Notes: a model not told the origin generated them from the sequence alone. A stretch of DNA of 64,000 nucleotides from Begonia masoniana (GCA_022432975.1 CM039510.1:31589023-31653022), one strand, 5' to 3'. Positions 16,131 through 28,089 are shown, counted from the first letter of the stretch. Translations and numbers: made by a program.

Positions 16131-17268
16131 ATGACTCAAGAACCGAACCGCGGTAAGGAAGTTCCTCGACCAGAGAATCACGAGGGAGAGAGCAGCATGC
16201 AAGGACAACTGAATGGCCTTAGTGGAGAAGTCAACAATCTAGGTCAATAACTTCGAGACCTCACCCTTGGCATGCTACACATAATGGAAACCCTTAAAAA
16301 GAGGAATTGAAGAGAACCCTCCCGAGAGCCTGCGCCTAGGATGAGACCTGAGAACCTTAGGAGAACCGAACCCCCCCCCCCCCCCCCCCAAGGAGATTTC
16401 CTGAACATGACCCTTACCCAATGAGAGAGAGACCCGAGAATCCAAGAAGGAGGTTCCAAGGTTTTGACTATCGTGATGAGGATGAGTGGACCCTTGACGA
16501 AGAAGAGAATTTTCGGTCGGGCCGTGAAAGGACTTAGAGGATCTGAGGAGCGTTAAGTTGCATGTTCCTCCATTCAACGACATGTGCGATGGTAATACTT
16601 TTCTAGATTGGGTAGATAAAGTTGAGAAAATTTTTGACTACTATGTATATTCAGATAAAGTAAAAATCCAACTACTTTCAGTGGAGCTCACGAGATATGC
16701 AGCCCTATGGTGGCCGAACATTAAATCCCAAAGACAAAAGATAGAAGATGACCCTGTTACCATGTGAAGATTAATGAAATCCCTCATGACCAAGAGATTC
16801 ATTCCTAGTCAATACCGACAAGAATTGTTCTTGCGAATCCAAAACCTGAGACAAGGAGGTCAGTCCATTGAGAAATACCTTACCGAGTTTGAAAACCTTA
16901 GGATTCGCTGAGATATGGACAAACATGAGGAACAAGTGCTCACAAGATTTATTCGAGGATTGAACCGGGATATAGGAGACGCTGTTGAGTTGTACCCCCT
17001 AGAGACCCTTGATGCGGTAGTATAGATGACTATGAAAGTAGAGCGACAACTTAGTAGGAAAAGATAATCTATTTTTACTCCGAAATTTCCACTCAAGACT
17101 ACCCCAAAAGTCACACCAAAACCACTCGAACCAAGCAAGATTTTCACCCAGGCTAAAGGAAAGAAACCATTCACACGCAATTGGCCTGCCAAAGAATCAA
17201 GTAGTAAAACTCTAGTAGATAATGCCAATCCCCCTAGATCGCGAGAGATCAAGTGCTATAAATGTCAT
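16131..17268 (+). pseudogene. gag: Ty3/gypsy gag remnant, multiply broken
   Basis: From the ATG at 16131 the translation reads as a basic/acidic N-terminal region, then after a C19 homopolymer (16371-16389) and several stops and shifts the conserved gag core: 16558-16767 with FLDWVDKVEKIFDYY and AALWWPNI, then QELFLRIQNLRQGGQSIEKY and RFIRGLNRDIGDAVEL near 16945-16995. It stops in the first half of a zinc knuckle (CYKC) where the solo LTR at 17269 is inserted; the knuckle resumes at 19867. Related gags lie at 22927 and 40279. Gag would form the virus-like particle, but this copy cannot. Confidence 0.82.
16371..16389. repeat. C19 homopolymer in gag
   Basis: Nineteen consecutive C bases lie in a region coding for Pro in the gag remnant. 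The length may be inaccurate because homopolymers are error-prone. Confidence 0.9.
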
Positions 17269-19861
17269 TGTAACGACCCGAGGAGGATCGTCACGTGTCA
17301 TGACTTTCCTGTAAACTTATCCGTACTTTTATACCTCTGTAATCGTAGTATACTTTTTTTTTTTTCTCAGACTTATATCATATCTCATCTTAACTTAAAT
17401 TCGCTGAATAACCGCGTTTAGCTTTCACTCCTGCCGATCGCTAAACGACAACATCTAGTTGTTCTACCGGTCAGCACGTGCATCTCACATGATTCATTAA
17501 ACATCTATCGGCAGGCACACATATTTGCATCTGCCGACAGTCACGTGCAACTCGTGTGACCAATTAAAACACCGTTCAATTATACAACGGAAGCCACCTA
17601 CATCTGCCGATGAGAGAACAATAGACGATGCTCTCATCTGCCGATGGCAAATACTCTATATCTGCCGATGACGTGGCATCACATCTTCCGGTAACTTAAC
17701 TCACTACTCATACCGATCGCCAGATAACAGACATTGTCGTCATCTGCCGATGGCTTAAGACAACTACATCTTCCGACAGATTAACTCACCATCTGCCGAT
17801 GATACGTCCCATGTCTGCCGATGAGAGAACCATAAGCGAGGCTCTCATCTGCCGATGGCAAATACCCCTTATCTGCCGGTGACGTCAGCCGGAAGACAAA
17901 TACTCTTCCTCTTCCGATGACGTCCTCCGGAAGTCAAACTTACCCGACTCCCATCACAACTCTCCTGCCGATGACGTCAGCCGGAAGACAAATACTTTTC
18001 CTCTTCCGATGACGTCCTCCGGAAGTCAAACTTACCCGACTCCCATCACAATCCTCCTGTCGATTTCTACACTTCAAAATAACACATCTCCTGCCGATAG
18101 ACAAGTACTTTCATCTACCGACTACTAAACATTAACTTAACATCTTCTTCTTCCGGTAGACAAGCAAACTTCTTCTACCGATTTCTAAACTCCATAATAA
18201 CACTCACACCTTCCGATAGACAAATACATTTCGTCTACCGGCAGCACAAACATCATAACTTCTAACTTAATACCGGGACACCAACAGAATAAACCACAGA
18301 TTCATTAAAACTCATACAGCGGAAGACTTAGTTAAAATCACTCATTCTATATTCTTATAATATACTCATAATCAGTATTCAAGCTAGACAAGTTCAAGCT
18401 CCATAATCATAAGTAACATCATCCTACTTAAACTTTTATGTTCATAGTTATCATTAAAACCTTAAGAGTAAAACCAGAGGGTCATAATCGCCATCCAGCC
18501 ACAGATTTCACACTGATCACCTCCAGCAACCGAGCTTAGACATTTTCATCAACTTTGAATTCCTCACCTGATATTTCTTCACCTACATCATAAGGTGTAA
18601 CTGTAAGCCTAAGGCTTAGTAAGGAATGCAAACTATTATGAGTTCATGAATGCATAACTTGGAGAAAAACATGCTCATAAGTCTTTTCTTTTCATGTACT
18701 TATCTTAATCATCATTCATAATCGTATCTCGTATTCATTGTTCATAATCATCATTCGTAGACATGCTCATATTCATCATTCCTTTCATCATTCATATTCT
18801 TCATTACATTATGTGGTTTAAGGGAGAATTTGTGCCGGTAAAGGGGGTTCGACAGTGAGTTTGATCATGGTCCCTACTGCGGGTCGTATTCATATGTCCT
18901 ACTGCGGACTGTGACATACGCCGAACCACCCCCAACCCTCACTTAACCACGTTGCATAAGTTTTATCTTCTTACCTTATTCATGAGAAAACATATTTCAA
19001 AACATTTTCATATGCTTGAGAAGTAAAACATGATGCATAACATAAATGCACTTAATCATCGAACTAAGATAGGGGAGTACATGAGAATAACAGAACCATA
19101 TCCATCGACATTTCATCAAACATATAGCAGACAATGTTCACTAAATCTAACTTAATCCTTTGATGTAGGGCCCTATTGGCCGGAAACTTAATACATTCAC
19201 TTACCTGGATTCCTTAGCAACTTGAATCACTTTCTCTTCAACTTCTTCACCTAAAACATTCCACATTATAGTAGTTAAAATCAAGTCCTAAAAGTTCTAA
19301 TCGAAAGTCATCCTAGAATCTAGCAGCTAAGGTTCTCTGTGCAGTCTGAAATCCAAAACCGAAACAGCTAGATATAGCTATCGATTAAACGGGGTCGGTT
19401 ATATAAAAGGTCCAGAATCGATTTAAGGGTGACATTACCAAATGAAGATAAAGAACGATAACCAACTGACTCAGCCATTGAAGAGCCCGAAAGTACAAGT
19501 TCAACTGAAAACAGAGTTCCAAATGACTACCCGGCATCTACATTGTCAAAATCTTACCTAGAATGCGGGTTATCGGAGTGGAGGCTGAAAAACCAGTTGC
19601 TGGGGAGGAAGAAGGCTCCAGAGAAGAAGGGAGTCGCCGAGAGGAAATGTCGGCTACAGTGGCAATAAATGAGATTTAAGGTTTCCATTTCCTATTTATA
19701 CTAAATCCATCGATTTTAATTTACAAAACTGCCACCCAACCTAGTTTTACTTAACTTGTAATAATTTATCTTAACATTAAATTTTAAATCATAAAGGTTA
19801 AATAAGAGGGTGACAATGAAAATGGTCAGAAAATCACCTGGCCGAAATGTCGGGTGTTACA
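17269..19861 (-). mobile_element. Solo LTR (2,593 bp) with GTCAT target duplication
   Basis: It runs TGTAACGACCCG...GGGTGTTACA and is flanked by GTCAT at 17264-17268 and 19862-19866, splitting the gag zinc knuckle. The end at 19861, read in reverse, begins TGTAACACCCGACATTTCGG, the same start as the LTR at 30256 and similar to 52194, so its orientation is minus. There is no internal region, so it is a product of LTR-LTR recombination. A TATA box (TATAAATAGG on the minus strand) lies near 19700. It holds many CATCTGCCGAT-type motifs at 17500-18240. Confidence 0.88.
17500..18260. repeat. Degenerate CATCTGCCGAT repeat region in the solo LTR
   Basis: Dozens of variants of ATCTGCCGAT, CTTCCGATGACGTC and CTACCGA occur at irregular spacing, with one near-exact duplication of about 100 bp (about 17880-17950 against 17965-18045). 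The same words form the 54-bp array at 35363 and recur at 63430-63800. They look like the unexpanded precursor of that array. Confidence 0.8.
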
Positions 19862-20520
19862 GTCATGGCTTGAGTCATTTCAAGGCTCGGGTCATTTCAT
19901 GGCTCAATGCCCTAACAGACATGTGATGATCCTATAGGAGGACACTGGTGAGTTTACAAGCGAGGATGAAAAAGAAGTGGTAGAAGAAGATGAAGTGGAG
20001 AGTGATTCCCAAGAGGAGATTATTCACGCACCCGAAGGAACCCCTACTTATGGTGAGAAGACGTGTCCTCGTGACCAAGAGTTCTGGAGAAGACTGTCAG
20101 CGAGAGAACATCTTCCATAGTAGGTGTCTCATCAAGGATAAGTTATGCTCCCTGATTATTGACGGAGGTAGTTGTGCAAATGTAGCCTCCAAGAATTTAG
20201 TGACCAAATTAGAATTGGAGACTAGTGCTCACCCCCACCCTTACAAGCTACGATAGCTAGATGATAAGGACGATGTCAAGGTTGCCAAGCAAGTGAAGGT
20301 AGAGTTCTCCCTAGGGAAGTATAAGGACACGGTCCTCTGTGATGTTGTACCGATGAGCGAAAGCCACTTACTCCTAGGCCGACATTGGCAGTTTGATCGA
20401 CGAGTTAACCACGATGGTTACTCTAAATATTATTCCCTTAAATTTCAAGGAAAGACTTTTAAGTTCGCTCCTATGACTCCTGAGCAAATTTCTAAAGATG
20501 ACGCAACATGAAAGGAATCT
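19862..20520 (+). pseudogene. pol: gag end and retropepsin of the interrupted gypsy element
   Basis: After the duplicated GTCAT the zinc-knuckle remainder is damaged. From 19930 an acidic linker leads to protease: SRCLIKDKLCSLIIDGGSCAN near 20120-20180, where DGGS is the catalytic motif in the form usual for this lineage. A stop at 20254-20256 follows PYKLR, and the frame resumes with VEFSLGKYKDTVLCDVVPM and LLLGRHWQFDRRV to MTPEQISKDDAT at 20511. RT of apparently the same element resumes at 28090 after the insertion of 20540-28051. The enzyme would cleave Gag-Pol. The stop and the split make it non-functional. Confidence 0.83.
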
Positions 20521-20539
20521 AAGGATAAGACTAACCTAT

Positions 20540-21925
20540 TGACATGCCAAGAGGCTCAATTAATTGAAAATCTAATAAAAGCCAAAACTTTATTTATTCT
20601 CCTTACTTATTACGTGCTCTCTTGTGTAGGTAACGAACTATTGGAGGACGGTGCATGGGAAGCTAGTTCAACGAATTTGGAGTTCACATGGAAGCAAAGC
20701 TCGAAATGTAATGAAGCAAATCCTCGAGCACCAGCTGGACTAGCAGAAGCCGAAATTTGTCTTTCGGAGATCAAGTTTTATAATTTCCTTTATTTTATTT
20801 TTCTTTTTTCTTTTGGCAAACTCTTAGTCATTAGTCATTTTCATGCTTTAGTATTTTACTTAGGCTTAGTCACATATTGGTGGCTTGGTTGGGATTTACC
20901 ATTTGGCCCAAATTTTGGGATCCGTTACTTGACCTATTATTTGACCCATTACTTGGAGGCATTTGGAGGCCCACTTGGGGACATCACTTGGCACATTTGG
21001 AGGCACCATTTGGAGGCATCACATTTGGCCAATTCTTTTGAAGATACTTAGGCCCATAGTGTTTCAATCTAAGGGAGGCCCAAACTTGGATTTTTAACCT
21101 TGCAACGACAAGAGATAGTGGCCTCATAGATTGATGATGTGGCAAGATTCCCTCTATTGATCTATGTAGGCATGGCATTCATCTCCTCCCTAGGATTTGT
21201 GCTTGTTTGCCTTGATCTTGGCCATCCATCCTTTTTTCATCCAAGGGCCACCATTCATTCATCCTTATGGAAACCCTAACCATCCACCTTAGGATTGCCT
21301 ATTTAAGCATAGCATTGGTGCATGTATTGGAACTTTTGCCAAATTTATAAAACTCCTATTTCTCTCCATGCTTGTTTGCTTTGGTTTTCCTGGATTCTTT
21401 GAATCAAGTGGAGAAGCCCTCCATTGTTAACCTAGCCTTCGGGTTGCTAGGTTAACTCTTAGCTATTCCCTCGCCTTCTCCATTGGGATTAGGAGTGAGG
21501 ATGAAAACCTAGGCCCTAGGTGGTCGTTTTTCCTCTAAGAAAATCCTTTATCCAAGAGCGTAAAACGTAAGATAGCTCTTTTGATCCGCCGAAAGGTATT
21601 TTCATTTCTAGCATTTCCATCACCTTTTACACACATCTCCACCTTTAATTTCGGCTCTCACACTCACACACCTCACCTTCAATTTATTGCAATTTTCTTC
21701 TTCATCTTTCTTGCATTTTTCATCTCCACGGATTTTCTTCATTCCACTACTTCTTCTCCCATCTATTTATTTTTTTTTATGCTCATTATGCATCATACAT
21801 TAGGCCACTAGCACACACATGACTCACCTCATTTTTCCTTTGCATTTATTGACATATTTATTCCTTATTTTCGGCCATATTCACAACCACACACCCGAAC
21901 ACTCTCTTGACTAAATTTGTGGGTT
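20540..21925 (+). repeat. Direct repeat, left copy: probable LTR of the inserted gypsy element
   Basis: It starts TGACATGCCAAGAGGC and is repeated almost identically at 26686. It includes repeated TTTGGCCC/ACTTGGAGGC text near 20900-21030, and a segment around 21300-21560 (TATTTAAGCATAGC, a possible TATA) with the look of U3/R. The right copy is preceded by a purine run (GGAGAGGA), as expected for a polypurine tract and LTR start. The 3' border is unclear because the copies part at ATTTGTG without a CA end or a recognisable primer site. Confidence 0.68.
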
Positions 21926-22926
21926 ATGCTCAAAATATTGGTGAAAATGAGGTATAAAATTGGCTTGCAACTAATGCTACAAAAACCGGTTGTTGATGTT
22001 GTTTTCCTCCTCAGTTTTGTTCATCATTTGCTTCGGTTTTTCTATGTTACTTTGTAATGTTTGAGCCATGATATGTCATCTAAAATATATGTTATTATCT
22101 TATCACAAAAATCAGATTAAAGGATGCTTGAAATCGGACCTAATCTAGGAATATAAATCGGTTTATGCTTATTGTTTGTCATCTCGGTTTTCTAGCACTT
22201 TTTGTCTCAGATATTGCATGTTAAGTTGCTGGATATTTGTGTCTTATTTAGCTTAAATCATTTATTATATGTTATTGAATGAATGCATAAGATTAATTCA
22301 AAAGAGCATGTCAATAGCATATTAAAATCGGCCATGATTAAGTGTTATGCTAGCATGAAAATTCTGCTTGCTAATCTGAAAATTTCAGCATGATATTCTT
22401 GATCTAATTTGTGTTATACTCGTATTACTTGCTGTTATTTTAGTGCACAAATTTGAGAGTACAAGAATATATCACTAACATGATAAAATAGATCACATTG
22501 AACCTATAACTAGCTAGAAAATTCTGCTCTGTTTAACTTAAAATTTCAGCATGTTCACTTTGACAAAATTTGTGTTCTAATTTTAATACTTGCTGTTTTT
22601 TATGTTAATTAGTTAATATTTATATTATTTTAAGTGAATCTAGCTAAAAGTTGTTGACTTTATTGAATTTGGTTGAAAAATTGGTGGTATTAGCAAATTA
22701 TTGAAAATTTCACTTCTAAAATTAGTTTTGCTAAGTATTATTGAAATTTCTAAGTTGTTTATTGATTTCAAATTTAGAGTGAGCATGATTCTTATTTTAT
22801 TTTTGTCTTAGCTAGGAAACATTCCTTAGTATTTAAAATTTTCCTCAGACATTAACAAAATAATCACCTCACCTATTAGGATGAACAACTTAGGCAAGAA
22901 TTTGAATTTGAATTAAAATATTTAGT
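21926..22926. other. AT-rich leader between the repeat and gag
   Basis: No coding potential is visible. There are recurring phrases such as AAAATTTCAGCATG and AAATTTGTGTT at roughly 150-bp spacing (22380, 22545), hinting at old degenerate duplications. The position suggests the untranslated leader of the element whose gag starts at 22927. Confidence 0.45.
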
Positions 22927-24111
22927 ATGGCTAATAGAAGTGGATTCCCACGTGACACCACACACCAAGAATCAAATCGGGCTAGAGATACTCCCCCTCT
23001 CGAACTCACACATAATGAGGGTGAAACTAGCATGCAAGGTGGCATGCAAGACCAAATCAATGCCTTAACGGGCTTAGTAAACACCCTTGCCCAACACATC
23101 AAAGAGCTTATGACCAAACCTCCCCGTAGAGAATCCCAAGAACAAAATCCTTCACGAAAGACATTTTCTATGGTTATTCCCGAATGTCCTAGACGTAGAA
23201 ATCCAACTCCCCAACCCTTAGAGGAAGAAGAATGGGCTGAGCCCCTAAGAAGGAGATCCTGTCGTTTTGAATCGGAGGATGAGGATTGGGTGGGAGACGA
23301 TGAAGAGTATCGACCAAATCGTCGTAGGGACAACGACGAACTCTGCAATATTAAGATTACAATTCTCCCCTTTCGATGGAGCGTGTGACGGGCACACATA
23401 TTTAGATTGGGTTGACAAGGTCGAGAGAGTTTTTGAATGTCATGATTATTCCGATAGAGTGAAGATACAATTCGCCTCCCTCGAACTTACGGGCCACGCC
23501 GCTTTGTGGTGGTCCAACCTCAAAGCCCAACGAATGAGAACATTAGGATACCCCGTTTCCACTTGGACTTCCATGAAGGAATTAATGCACCATAGGTTCG
23601 TCCCCCGTCACTACAAATACGAGCTCTTCCATCAACTCCACAACCTCAAGCAAAACAATCTCACGGTCAATGAGTACCTTTTGGAATTCGAGAGTCTCAA
23701 TATGTGCTATTGATGAGCTTGAAGAACAACTCATCGTTCGGTTTATACGAGGTTTGAACCGTGATATAGGTGACGCAGTAGAAATACAACAATTGGAGAC
23801 CATGGATATGGTCATACAATTGGCCCTCACGGTGGAGAGGCAATTAAAGAGGAAGCGTAAAACCGACTTGCCTAACAAATTTCCACCCTGAAATTTCAAT
23901 GCCGACAAAACCACTCCAAGGACTTATGACAAGAGGCCATTTAATCGTAATTGGCCCCCGAAAGGACCTAACACCACTCATAATCCCTCACCCATGAACC
24001 AAATTCAAGAAATCAACCGAAAGGACCAAGAGCACACAATGTCCAATGCTTTAAGTGCCTAGGAAAAGGACATTACGCTAATGAATGCACTAACCACCGT
24101 GTGATGGTCAT
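22927..24111 (+). pseudogene. gag: Ty3/gypsy gag of the inserted element, frameshifted
   Basis: The ATG at 22927 encodes an N-terminal region with a helix (GMQDQINALTGLVNTLAQHI) and an acidic/basic linker. A frameshift near 23370 leads into the core at 23375-23712 (TYLDWVDKVERVFECHDYSD, AALWWSNLKAQ, FVPRHYKYELFHQL). A second frameshift near 23700 leads to LEEQLIVRFIRGLNRDIGDA and, near 24040-24090, a damaged zinc knuckle (CLGKGHYANEC). The second half is repeated in the tandem copy at 24111-24776. It is homologous to the gag at 16131. Confidence 0.84.
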
Positions 24112-24776
24112 TATTCCGATAGAGTGAAGATACAATTCGCCTCCCTCGAACTTACGGCCACGCCGCTTTGTGGTGGTCCAACCTCAAAGCCCACGAATGA
24201 GAACATTAGGATACCCCTTTCCACTTGGACTTCCATGAAGGAATTAATGCACCATAGGTTCGTCCCCCGTCACTACAAATACGAGCTCTTCCATCAACTC
24301 CACAACCTCAAGCAAAACAATCTCACGGTCAATGAGTACCTTTTGGAATTCGAGAGTCTCAATATGTGCTATTGATGAGCTTGAAGAACAACTCATCGTT
24401 CGGTTTATACGAGGTTTGAACCGTGATATAGGTGACGCAGTAGAAATACAACAATTGGAGACCATGGATATGGTCATACAATTGGTTGGCCCTCACGGTG
24501 GAGAGGCAATTAAAGAGGAAGCGTAAAACCGACTTGCCTAACAAATTTCCACCCTGAAATTTCAATGCCGACAAAACCACTCCAAGGACTTATGACAAGA
24601 GGCCATTTAATCGTAATTGGCCCCCGAAAGGACCTAACACCACTCATAATCCCTCACCCATGAACCAAATTCAAGAAATCAACCGAAAGGACCAAGAGCA
24701 CACAATGTCCAATGGTTTAAGTGCCTAGGAAAAGGACATTACGCTAATGAATGCACTAACCACCGTGTGATGGTCA
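23443..24776 (+). repeat. Tandem duplication of about 667 bp within gag
   Basis: Units 23443-24110 and 24111-24776 both start TTATTCCGATAGAGTGAAGA and end GTGTGATGGTCA. They differ by a few single-base deletions and one 4-bp insertion (near 24485). The junction merges GTCATTATTCCG in place of the GTCATTAAAGAA found after the second unit. Confidence 0.92.
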
Positions 24777-24796
24777 TTAAAGAATCCACGGTGAAT

Positions 24797-25313
24797 GGGA
24801 AAGTGAAGAAGATGAAGGTCAATATAATAAGATCAAAGAAGAGGATGTAGTAGAAGGAAGTGAAGAAGATGAAGGTCAATATAATAAGATCAAAGAAGAG
24901 GATGTAGTAGAAGGAAGTGAAGAAGATGAAGGTCAATATAATAAGATCAAAGAAGAGGATGTAGTAGAAGGAAGTGAAGAAGATGAAGGTCAATATAATA
25001 AGATCAAAGAAGAGGATGTAGTAGAAGGAAGTGAAGAAGATGAAGGTCAATATAATAAGATCAAAGAAGAGGATGTAGTAGAAGGAAGTGAAGAAGATGA
25101 AGGTCAATATAATAAGATCAAAGAAGAGGATGTAGTAGAAGGAAGTGAAGAAGATGAAGGTCAATATAATAAGATCAAAGAAGAGGATGTAGTAGAAGGA
25201 AGTGAAGAAGATGAAGGTCAATATAATAAGATCAAAGAAGAGGATGTAGTAGAAGGAAGTGAAGAAGATGAAGGTCAATATAATAAGATCAAAGAAGAGG
25301 ATGTAGTAGAAGG
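24797..25313 (+). repeat. 57-bp coding minisatellite, about 9 copies, acidic 19-aa repeat
   Basis: The unit is 57 bp, a multiple of 3. In the gag-to-protease frame it encodes EGSEEDEGQYNKIKEEDVV. It lies just after the zinc knuckle, in the acidic linker that related elements have before protease, so a normal linker was expanded without shifting frame. Units are nearly identical. Confidence 0.92.
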
Positions 25314-26243
25314 ACTGAGGAATGCACGGCTCAAGAAGGACCACTACTACTTGTTATAAGACGAGCTTTAATGTCTAAGAACATGGACAAGGATTGTCAA
25401 CGTGAAAATCTGTTTCATAGTCGATGTGTGGTCAAGGACAAGGTTTGTTCAATGATAATTGATGGAGGAAGTTGCATCAATGCGGCCTCCCAAGATATGG
25501 TCGACAAATTAGGTTTGGAAACCACTATCCACCTTACCCCCTACAAGCTTAAATGGTTGGACAATAGTAAGGATCACGTGATAACTAAGCAAGTGACCGT
25601 AGAATTCACCATAGGAAAGTATAAAGACTCGGTTGTTTGCGACGTTGTCCCGATGACTGCCAACCATGTTCTACTTGGACGACCATGGCATTTTGACCGT
25701 AGAGTCTAATACGACGGATTCCTCAACCGTTACGCCTTTGATTATGGAGGAATAAAAATGAAGTTGCTACCGATGACTCCTGAGCAAGTGGCTCGTGATG
25801 AGTCCGCAAGGAAAGAAGGAAAAATAAAAGAAAATTTTTTGCTATCAAAACGCGGGTTGGTATCGAATATAGAACAAGAGCCCTCTCATATAAAGTGGCA
25901 TACCAATCCCTTATATGGCGAAGAAATACCATTGGAAGACGTACCCTTGTGGTTTCAAAAGAAAGAGGAGTTAAATGAGGAGACTATTTTTGGACTAAGT
26001 AGTATGATTATTGCTCAATTTCTCCCCTTTTTAAAAATTGAGGAAATTCTCATACCATTCCCATCAATTAGGAAGAAGTTAGTTTATGGTCTTGAGCCTC
26101 ACTATTACCTTCCTACATTGCTCCTTCAAACCGTACAAATAAGAAAAAATTTTACTCCCTTTGTGACCAACAAAAGCACTATCTTACAATTGGGAAAATT
26201 ACTAAAACAGTATTCCCTACCATGTGATTATTACAAATTCTAA
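25314..26243 (+). pseudogene. pol: Retropepsin of the inserted gypsy element with unusual downstream sequence
   Basis: After the acidic array the frame reads through a linker into SRCVVKDKVCSMIIDGGSC (near 25415-25475, catalytic DGGS), YKLKWLDNSKDHV and VEFTIGKYKDSVVCDVVPM, then LLGRPWHFDRRV ending in a stop at 25707-25709. A frame from 25758 continues MTPEQVARDESARKEGKIK. It then leaves recognisable protease/RT-linker sequence for about 120 residues that I cannot assign (KWHTNPLYGEEIPLEDVP and on to 26243). RT and RNase H are absent from this element. Confidence 0.78.
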
Positions 26244-26267
26244 CATAGAACGAGGGACAAGGTTCAA

Positions 26268-26685
26268 TTGGTAAGAAAATTTAAATTTATGGTGTTAAGA
26301 GTACACGAATTAATTCTTTGGTTGGAGGATTATAACCTTTCCACCTCCCCACATGTGGAATTCAACTACTTTAGAAAATTTCATTCCATCACCGAGAAAA
26401 CGCCCTTCGAAGTAGTTTATGAATTCAATTTTCTCACATTTACCAAAGAACTTTGTGAAAAGACCACCCAATAACCCAAAATTTGGAAATTATGTCAAGA
26501 ACACTATTAGTGGTTAAAGGGATTTCAACTCCATACCCTATTGGCAGACTATACCTTATTCATTATCAAATACAAGCATTTAGAGAATCTAGTTGAGATC
26601 CTTGTCACAAGTTTTGGAGGAGACAACTTCGGGAAGAATTCAACTAATGGTTTTGAGGCCAAATCCTCAAATCACCCGGAGAGGA
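26268..26685 (+). pseudogene. Integrase and pol C-terminal scraps before the right repeat
   Basis: Translation near 26350-26440 resembles the integrase stretch FNYFRKFHSITEKTPFEVVY (residues after the catalytic core). Near 26590-26680 it resembles the end of pol before the polypurine tract (GGDNF, then ERM at the repeat border). Most of integrase is missing, so the inserted element is a deletion derivative carrying gag, protease and pol scraps only. Confidence 0.6.
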
Positions 26686-28051
26686 TGACATGCCAAGAGG
26701 CTCAATTAATTGAAAATCTGATAAAGGCCAAAACTTTATTTATTCTCCTTACTTATTTACGTTCTCTCCTGTGTAGGTAACGAACTATTGGAGAACGGTG
26801 CATGGGAAGCTAGTTCAACAAATTTGGAGTTCACATGGAAGCAAAGCTCGAAATGTAATGAAGAAAATCCTCGAGCACCAGCTGGACTAGCAGAAGCAAG
26901 AATTTGCTTCCGGAGATCAAGTTTTGTAATTTTCCTTTATTTTATTTTTATTTTTTGTTTTGGCAAACTCTTAGCCATTAGTCATTTTCATGCTTTAGTA
27001 TTTTACTTAGGCTTAGTCACATATTGGTGGCTTGGTTGGGATTTACCATTTGGCCCAAATTTTGGGATCCATTACTTGACCCATTATTTGGCCCATTACT
27101 TGGAGGCATTTGGAGGCCCACTTGGGGACATCACTTGGCACATTTGGAGGCACCACTTGGAGGCATCACATTTGGCCCATTCTTTTAAAGATTCTTAGGC
27201 CCATAGTGTTTCAATCCAAGGGAGGCCCAAACTTGGATTTTTAACCTTGCAAGGACAAGAGATAGTGGCCTCATGGATTGATGATGTGGCAAGATTCCCT
27301 CTATTGATCTATGTAGGCATGACATTCATCTCCTCCCTAGGATTTGTGCTTGTTTACCTTGATCTTGGCCATCCATCCTTTTTTCATCCAAGGGCCACCA
27401 TTCATTCATCCTTATGGAAACCCCACCTTAGGATTGCCTATTTAAGCATAGTATTGGTGCATGTATTGAAACTTTTGCCAAATTTATTAAACTCATATTT
27501 TTCTCCAAGCTTGTTTACTTTGGTTTTCCTTGATTCTTTGAATCAAGTGGAGAAGCCCTCCATTGTTAACCTAGCCTTCGGGTTGCTAGGTTAACTCTTA
27601 GCTATTCCCTGGCCTTCTCCATTGGGATTAGGAGTGAGGATGAAAACCTAGGCCCTAGGTAGTCGTTTTTCCTCCGGGAAAATCGTTTATCCAAGAGCGT
27701 AAAACGTAAGATAGCTCTTTGGATCCGCCAAAGGTACTTTCATTTCTAGCATTTCCATCACCTTTCACACACATCTCCACCTTTAATTTCGGCTCTCACA
27801 CTCACACACCTCACCTTTAATTTATTACAATTTTCTTCTTCATCTTTCTTGCATTTTTCATCTCCACGGATTTCTTTCATTCCACTACTTCTTCTCCCAT
27901 CTATTTTTTTTTTATGCTCATTATGCATCATACACTAGGCCACTAGCACACACATCACTGACCTCATTTTTCCTTTGCATTTATTGACATATTTATTCCT
28001 TATTTTCGGCCATATTCACAACCACACACCCGAACACTCTCTTGACTAAAT
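26686..28051 (+). repeat. Direct repeat, right copy: probable 3' LTR of the inserted element
   Basis: It starts TGACATGCCAAGAGGC directly after GGAGAGGA (a likely polypurine tract) and parallels 20540-21925 with only scattered differences. After ATTTGTG at 28051 the text changes to sequence leading into RT of the outer element. No target duplication could be confirmed. Confidence 0.7.
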
Positions 28052-28089
28052 TTGTGCGTTTTACATGGACCGTTTTCTAAGGGCCACCG

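Noticed and set aside
20539..21051. Host-like 170-aa protein in the 1.4-kb repeat, again at 26788-27198
   Set aside because: It lies in a non-coding direct repeat, the two copies differ by frame-disrupting indels, and the text is made of repeated TTTGGCCCA/ACTTGGAGG words.
24739..25344. 201-aa hydrophobic minus-strand protein resembling a multi-pass membrane protein
   Set aside because: Antisense of the gag acidic 57-bp repeat; the gag frame on the plus strand explains the sequence.
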